NCBI GenBank assembly: GCA_000149265.1
Contig: CH003424.1
Location: 112,690-176,689, forward strand
DNA from: Ciona savignyi
Lineage: Eukaryota; Chordata; Ascidiacea; Phlebobranchia; Cionidae
Length of the DNA stretch: 64,000 bases
Direction of reading: 5' to 3'
Shown here: piece by piece, positions 12,401 to 21,400 of the stretch
How the letters are laid out: each line of letters begins with the position of its first letter
Numbering within the stretch: the stretch's first letter is position 1
Notes under the pieces: model-generated
What the model was told of the DNA's origin: nothing
The model's database searches: none
The model's input: the letters and a program-made list of their open reading frames with translations, nothing else
Made by a program: the position numbers and the translations under genes

Positions 12401-15400
12401 AGATATTTTTATTTCGGCCACAAAAACTTGTGGTATTAGCAGAAATACAATTCCACTTTTTGGTGTGTTCATTTTTACCATCATTTTCATATACATCGAA
12501 TTCAGTTAACAGGCCAGGTTATTTATTTTAAATTTACAAAAATCACCCCAAATGTTCTGTAAAATCTTCAACCGCCTCCCAGGGTGGAAAAGATTTTTAA
12601 TTTCACCCATGTCACCCCTAACTCACAAAAATCACCCCAAATATAAAAATGTTTAATATAATCTTACCCCCATCCCTACTTCAGAGTTCTCACACTGTGG
12701 TTCGAATACGGCCACCACCATTCTCTGCATGATGTTCTGGTGGAGGGGATTAAAAGCATCAAGATTGAGAACTGGTTGCAGGTGATTTTGGTTTTTATAT
12801 GCATTTCTGTGTAAGAAAGAGCCTTGAGTCCCCCTTTTTATATTAGATATGGTTTGTGGACAGATTTGTGTATGTGACTGGTCCAACAGGTTTGGTTTCG
12901 ATTCATATAACTCATTCAGTCAGCAGCTAAGCAGTGCTTCCAGTACCAGTGTTACCAGATCAGACTCCGAATTATGATCATATATGGTTTGCATATGGAT
13001 TTGTGTTTTGACTGGTCCAACAAGTTTAGTTTTGAATTATTTAATTTATCCAGTCGGCAGCTAAAGCAGAGTAGCAGTGTTGCCTGTATCAGTGTTACCA
13101 GATTATGTTAGCAGTGCTTTTAGTACCAGTGTGGCCATATCATGTTAGCAGTGCTTTTAGTACTAGTGTTGCCAGATCATAGTAGCAGTACTTCCAAAAC
13201 ATTGAGCCTGGATGATGGGGTTTTGTGCAAATAATATCTTGGATTAATAATAAGAGCGTCATGATTCCAGGTGATCCCACAGTTGATCGCACGAATCGAC
13301 TCCCCCAAATCCCTCGTCTCCTCCATCAATCACCACCTGCTCACTGATATCGGAAAGCATCATCCGCAGGTGGGTGAACTGTATGTAGTTGTTGTGAATG
13401 TAGCAAGGATTAGTTTTGAGCAACAGGCTTTCTATATCCTACAATCCTGTCCTAGTGCAACCGTAGACCCTTCCATACTAATGTATTGTATGAGGATCGG
13501 ATATTTGTTTTATCAGTAGTTTTGAATTATAGCGTAGTTATCACAATTTCCACATAGAGTTGGAACTACTGCTTTGTGTTGTGTAATGTTAAGAGCATTT
13601 TTACTATTTTAGTTCAGCCCTTTATACTACTAAGTTTATATACTTTAAATGGTTCACAGGGTAAATCTTGATCTCGTTTAAAAAAACCGGACACTCTGAT
13701 GCATAATATTATACTTAACTAGTATGACATGTTGGAGCAATTGAAACGCAATATACACCAGTGGATTATAGCAGGGAATTTCAGTTAACAACATAATACA
13801 TTGATCAGGCATTGATCTACCCACTCGCCGTTGCGTCAAAGTCATCCATATCGATGAGGAACCACGCAGCTAATAAGATCCTCAACAAGATGTGTGACCA
13901 TTCCAACAACCTGGTCAAGCAAGCTATCATGGTAAGATATGGGGTTGATTATTGAGGTATCTTTGGGTCATTTAAACAGTTTGTGGACAAACCGTGATAA
14001 AAAAAAGTTTTCTTTTTTCACCTTAATCTTATAAAGCCAGCTCCCTATTTTAGCTCCCTACTTACACACTTGTATTCAACGATCTTATTTTATTAGTTTT
14101 GATATAAAATAAGTTCGCCACCATAATTTGTTTTGTTTTGCATAATGTAAGGTTTAACGGCCACATCCCTTTTTTACCATTTTATTTTTACCAGTTTGCC
14201 TTGTTTATTAACTGGTGTGTTTTAACTACTGTGGGTTTTTCTTTTTGATTCTGTTAAATAAATGGACTGTAATGATGAATAATATTTGCACAGCCCATTG
14301 GCTTAGCTGCAAGGCTGTTGTTGTTCTTTCAGGTTAACCACTAATTTGTCATAACTTTTTTGCCTAAATAACTTATTTCTTCTACTCATTTCCCAGGTAG
14401 AGGTTTAAGTTTCTATCGGCTTTGAATAAAGTCTGATTGTAGTTTTGTTAGTTAAGTTTTGTATAAAAACATGAAAATCTATAAAAACATGAAAATCTTT
14501 TTTTAACATAAATTACATTTACAATGCGGGTTCAAACTTTTGTCTTATTTTTTGGGCGAGTCTCTTATATTCTCGTGGTTAAAACAAGTGATAAACACCC
14601 AGGTATCTGAAGAGTTGATTCGTGTTGCGATCCTGTGGCACGAATTGTGGCATGAGGGTTTGGAGGAAGCGTCTCGACTCTACTTCGGCGAACGTGACGT
14701 GCGCGCTATGCTTGCCACTCTTGAACCACTGCACGCTTTGCTCGAGAGGGGACCTCAGACTTTAAAGGAAATCAGTTTTAACCAGGTTTGGCAGCCACGT
14801 CCAAATATACCTGAGAAAATAAAAGATTGAATTATATACATGTTTTGTAAAGACTTTCGTTTTGTTATTTTTTCCAGTTTTCCAATTTTTTATCAAACGC
14901 CCTGCTTTGTTTTTCATAATGGAAACAAAAATATAGACTAAAAAAACGGATCTCTCCTTCTGTCCATATTATCAACACACCCTTATTGCAAAAGCCTTCC
15001 ACCATCCTTCAACCAACATTAAAACATTTCTACCAGGCTTATGGCCGTGACTTGCAAGAGGCGCAAGACTGGTGCAGGAAATTCACGCAATCAAGCAATA
15101 TCAAGGACTTGAACCAAGCATGGGATCTTTACTATCATGTGTTCAGAAGGATATCTAAACAACTCCCACAGGTTGGATATTAATTAAATTTTGTTATGGT
15201 TACTTTGAGATATTGATCTGCTATAAGCTAGTTTTTGCGATATTGTATGTATGTACGTATGATAATAACCCTAACAGTACTGCATAAAAATCCGGACCAA
15301 ATACCTAAATCCGACTGGTGATTGAGTGTTTTATGCAGTTCTGAACTCTAATATTGAAAATTTGTGGTGTTGCCCAAACTAATGGTGTAATTCTCTAACC

Positions 15401-18400
15401 CTCCCTCCAGCTAACCACCATCGAGTTACAATATGTGTTGCCCAAACTAATGGTGTAATTCTCCACCCTCCTCCTTCAGCTAACCACCATCGAGTTACAA
15501 TATGTGTCACCCAAACTAATGGTGTGCAAGGACCTCGAGTTGGCAGTCCCCGGCACATACAACACCTCAAAACCCATTGTGTGCATTCGATCCGTGCAAC
15601 ACACACTACAGGTGATCACCTCCAAGCAAAGACCCAGGAAACTCTCCATCAAAGGTAAGAATGTTGAAATCTTCCTCAAATATTGTAAAGAGCCGAAATG
15701 TATGGAACCTAAAGTCAATATATACATTGTACAGGATATTTTGGTTTCAATGAATGCGCAAGGCTTCTTAATACTTTGAATAAATATTAATTTTGCAAAC
15801 AACATTGCTATGAATTAAAAATAACACAGCTTGAAGCTAAATTATTATTATTGACTTCGCTAATTTTTATTAGGAGTGCACACTTTTTAAATTTGGTTGC
15901 AATTAAATAGAACAATATTTAAATGTGTAGTTTCAATTCCATGGGTTAAATCCTGTGGGTTTCATTTTTGGAGGGTATATTTTGTGGGGTTAATATCATG
16001 GGTTCAGGTCCATGGGTTCAATTCTATGGGTTAAATATTGTAGATTCCATTTTATAGGTTTAAACCAATCAAATTTCCATTTATGATAAATATTACACCT
16101 TATTTCAATTTTCAAACGCCCATCTCCAAACCCTCACTATATCCCACCAGGTAGCAACGGAAAGGATTACACTTTCCTACTGAAGGGCCACGAGGATTTA
16201 CGGCAGGATGAGCGGGTCATGCAGTTGTTCGGTTTGGTCAACACGCTACTCACCATGGACCAAGCTTCAAGCAGAAAGAACTTAAGGTATTGAATGAAGC
16301 AGTATTTCTTTGTTGCAGTAACACAGCATAAAGACTGTGAGTAAACAAGGTAGTCTGCAGACAACAGACATAAAATAAAACATAAAAGACAATCTGATAA
16401 ACTTTTAAACATAAAACATTTGTATGTTTTAAATATAGAAGCATGAAGTCATGGGTTTAAATCCCAGCGTAGAATGATTTTTTTCTTCTGTAACACTATG
16501 TGGTACCTATATTGCACAAGCTATACGATCAAGTTTTCAAAGTTAAATCACTTTTAATGTGATGTATAAATATGAAAATGATTAATAATTCAGTCTATAT
16601 GTCAACATGCAAACCCCTAATCTTTACCCTCATCACAGTATACAGAGATTTTCAGTGGTTCCACTGTCCACCAATTCGGGGCTCATTGGCTGGGTGCCCA
16701 ACTGTGACACCCTACATGCTCTCATCAGAGATTACAGGGATAAGAAGAAGATTCTGCTCAACATCGAGCATCGGATCATGTTGAGGGTTGGTTGGTGTGG
16801 ATTAGGAGGATATTCATGTCTATTCTAATGAATGAAAACGCAGGGGCCGTTAACACACAGGCAATCATCAGATTACCTCGTGTCCAACGTCGGATTAATG
16901 GATCTATTGCAGTATGCTGTGTATGATTAAGATGTTTTCTAATTTAGTGAAACCCATCATTCCACAAGTATCTTGCCTTAAGACACAGTTTTGAACCTGC
17001 AAACCTTTGGCTGAAATGCGATACACTAACCCACCAAGCTATTCGATTGGACTGTTTTGTGTCAACTACTTTGTGTGTATTTCTATTCCTATATATTCTT
17101 GTGTGTTTTGTAAGACACTTGCGCCACCAACCTTTATTTAAAAGCAGAAAAAAGAGATATTTATTTAGATTTTCTTCACAACATGTATCTTAAATTTTAT
17201 TTCCGAAATTCATTTTTACTTTTTACTTTTCTAACCAGATGGCGCCAGACTACGACCACCTCTCCCTGATGCAGAAAGTCGAGGTGTTCGAACACGCAAT
17301 CAACAACACGGCTGGCGATGATCTCTCCAGGCTCATTTGGCTCAAGAGTCCAACTTCAGAAGTATGTTTAACTCATTAGTCTTTTCAACTCATTAGTTAT
17401 GGCTTCCCTTCGATTTCAGAACACATTTTAATTTACAAACTAAATAGGAACATTTTATGTAATTACTAATTATAGCTCAGTATATGTAATTAAACATTAT
17501 ACTTCAAACAATAATGGCCTAACTATCCTGAATTAAAATTTAAATACATAACCAATAAACCACTATTTTGTCTAGTACCTCTTCAACTTTACCTTCATGC
17601 CCAAGTTTGTATTCCCACACATTGTCAATGATAATTTACACTACAATACCATGACAATTCATTCTTGGGTTAGCTAAGTTGATCCCGTTTTGTTAAGAAT
17701 ATTCATGTTAACAAATTCTAAGAAATCTAAAGAAATCTCATGTTGCATTAATAATTGTCATTTTCTGTTTTTTTTTTCTTTTTTCTTTCAAATTCCAAGA
17801 ATTTTTTTCAAATTCCAAGACTTTTTTTCAAATTCCAAGACTTTTTTTTCAAATTCCAAGACTTTTTTTTCAAATTCCAAGACTTTTTTTCAAATTCAAA
17901 GAATTTGTTTAAAATTCCAAGAAAATCTCTTTGGATCTAGTTGTACCACAATAATACGAGGATCATGTCCTCGCACACCCCCGGGAATAACCGTCCACCC
18001 CCGCAGGCTTGGTTCGACCGCCGCACCAACTACACACGCTCGCTAGCAGTGATGTCGATGGTTGGTCACGTGCTCGGGTTGGGGGATCGCCACCCAAGCA
18101 ACCTCATGTTGGACCGAGTCAGTGGGAAGGTGTTGCATATCGATTTCGGGGATTGTTTCGAGGTGACATTATGTTTCTTCATACACAGATAATGACTATA
18201 AAGATTATCATTATTTGTCCAGTTTTTTGAATTACATAGCTCGTTTTTCCATTTTTTGATGAACACGTTTGATTATTATTGAGATTTTGCACTTAAATTG
18301 CTTTCCGTTATCTTGCAATTATTATTATGTTAAGTAAACATTCTATTCTTAACAGTTAGATATTTATCTACAGTGTCTTTTTGTTGGTTAAAAGTTTAAA

Positions 18401-21400
18401 AATACAAATTTGTCCGGTCGGTTGGTCTAGCGATTAAGTGCATCGCCTTTTAATCTAAAGGTTGCCGGTACGAAACTGGTCGCGAGCTAGTCGGGTGTGT
18501 CCTTGGGCAAGGCACTTTACAGACATTGCCTGAACCTAGCGGATTAATGGGTTCGACCAAATTGAAGGAAGTGTCTATCATATACAACACACTGCAATAG
18601 CTCCGGTAACCCGACGGTGGGCGCAAGGTAATCTGACGATTGCCTGTTTGTTAACCTCCTTGGTTTTCCCATTCACGGGGATAAACATGAATATTCTATC
18701 CTATCCTAAAAAAAAATCTTTTCCAAGGTTGCAATGGCTCGGGAGAAGTTTCCAGAAAAGATTCCGTTCCGTTTGACTCGCATGTTGACAAATGCTATGG
18801 AGGTGAGTTTAACATATTGGATATTAGGCCAGGTAAAATAATCTGTACACCATTATGTAGGCAAGTGGGTTTTACCTTCTTTTCAGCTAAGTCTGTTTTG
18901 TTTAACTTCCAATCCAAAGAGGTTACCACGGTTACCTCAGAGTGCCATTTGCATTACACATGTGTGGGGGGGAAACTAAAAGAAGGGAAAACTGGAAGGC
19001 AGAAAGGAGGAAAACTGCACACTAACATGAATATTAGGACATTAAAGTTAGTTTTAAACATTGGGTTAGAGTTAGGGTTAGTTCTGGGGTTGTGATTAGT
19101 GTTTAAGAAGGGGTTAAAATTAATTTACATAGTTTCGTTTCCCTCCTTCCCGCTTTTACTCCCTTTAGCGTTGCCCCGCATGTGCCGTAAAATGGTGCAA
19201 TACTTCATCCCGTTCTACTCTTTAATCTGGCTTGTAGATGTATATGCTAGTATTCATCTGCAGCTTGTGTGTGTGGTGCCACAAGTTAATTTTGTATGGA
19301 ACATAAGCTTAATCAATTTCTCTGGCCAATCCGCTCCTAAAAAGCATGCCAGATCTTAAGTCAAAAGTTGGTGGTTTTGAAACTAGCTGATAGTAATTTT
19401 TGTTTGGTAAGACACTTTGCGGATTGTGCCTAAACCAAGTGGTTTAATGAGTTAAAACAAAGATTCTTCTTCAATCCACGGTATTTACACAAAATAATTA
19501 ATAACAAAAATACTTTTTATTTTTATTTGTTGATTATTTTCTTCTTATTTTTATCAATTACTTTTTTCCACTATAATCTATTAATACCCCCATTACCCTC
19601 AGGTGACAGGCATAGAGGGCAACTACAAGCACACATGTCGTATGGTGATGACTGTGTTAAGGCAACACAAGGAAAGTGTGATGGCAGTGTTGGAGGCATT
19701 TGTGTACGACCCTTTGCTCAATTGGAGGCTTGTTGATAGTAAGTAGATATAGTAAAATAGTGTGGGCGGGTCCTCGGGCTACCGCTACAGAAATTTCAGC
19801 ATTAGAAGACCTGTCACTCTAGTGCCCTAGAGTTATCATGGATTCTGGATAAAGCAGTAAATTCGGCCAGTATCCCAAAGAAAGCTGACTCAAAAAACTC
19901 CCAAAATCGATGGTAGAGTCGATATTTGTACACCCGGAATGGTTAAATAAGTCATGGCACATTGATATCAAATTGTTTTTAATGCGCGTCTTCAGAGCCA
20001 CTGTGGTTTGTCACCGGCTGCTTTTAAATACTTTAGGTTTGGCGGCCACATCTAAATATACCTAAAATATTTGGCGGCCACATCTAAATATACCTAAAAT
20101 AAATTATTGATTGGACTATAGACATGTTTCAACGACTGTCGTTTTATTCCCGTTTTTCAATTTTTATTAAAAGGCCTGCTTCGTGTTTTCATAGTGAAAA
20201 CAAAATATAAACTTCATCTAAATAAATTTTTACCTAGTTATTAGTCTTGTTTGCTTGTTTTAGTCCTGACTTAATTAAACTGGTGAGAGTAAATTAGTCC
20301 TAACATCACAAGAGTAAACTTAAAAGCTGTTACCAATCTAGTTGGTGTTGGTCATAAATGTTAAAATGTATTTTAATTGAAATAGGATTAGGATATTCAT
20401 GTTTATCCATGTGAATTGGAAAACCAAGAGGGTTAACACATGGGCAATTATCAGATCACCTCGTGCCCACTGTCGGGTTAACGGAGCTATTGCATATTGC
20501 AGTGTGTTGTGTATGATTCACACATTCCTTCAATATGGTAGAACCCATTAATCTTATTGACTTATGTAAATACAAATTAAATTTTCAGATTCTGATCACA
20601 ATCGAGTATTGGAAGGAGGGTCGGTATCTGATGCACTTGGTGTCGGCCATCACAATATATCTCTAGCAGCAGGTGATCTATGTTCTGTCTTATTGCTTTG
20701 ATTAGGATAGGATATTCATGTTTATCCCTGTGAATGGGAAAACCAAGGGGGGTAACACACGGGCAATCGTCAGATTGCCTTGCGCCCATCGTCGGGTTAC
20801 CGGATCTATTTCAGTGTGTTGTATATGATAGACACGAAAAAAATGTTTAAAAAGCAGTATGTGACATCACATTTCTATATGTGACATCACATTTAAACCA
20901 GTAACATATATATTGCTACCTGCATATAAATGACATCACATAAATATCAATGAATTCTGACTTCCAATACCTGTATTGTGTGGATGGGTTTATATAATAA
21001 GATACTTATTTGTACCCTGGGGTACAGAAATCCCAAGTTTTAAACTCAACACCTCATAATATTTTATTTTATACTCTTATCGTCAATTATTAAGTCATTT
21101 CTGTTGAATTGATCCAATTAACCCAAATAAAAAGTTATTCAGTATTTGGGACCGTTTTTGAATAATTGGAAGGCACTGGTGTAATGTGCAATACTTTGCA
21201 TTTTACCATTACATCATTTTTACATGTACTAAAATCACTAGTCTTTACATGTTCGAAATGGGCAACGCTAAAGGTAGAGAAGGAGGGGTGGAGGGAAACT
21301 GCTCAACAAAACTATGGAAATTAATTTTAACCTTTTCCTTTATCTCAACCCCAGAACTAACCCTAACTCTAACCCATGTTTAAAACTAACTCTAATGCCC

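Noticed and set aside
19027..19093. Telomere-like GTTAGGGTTAG motif
   Set aside because: It is the inner part of MITE family B, which recurs in several places; it is not a true interstitial telomere array.
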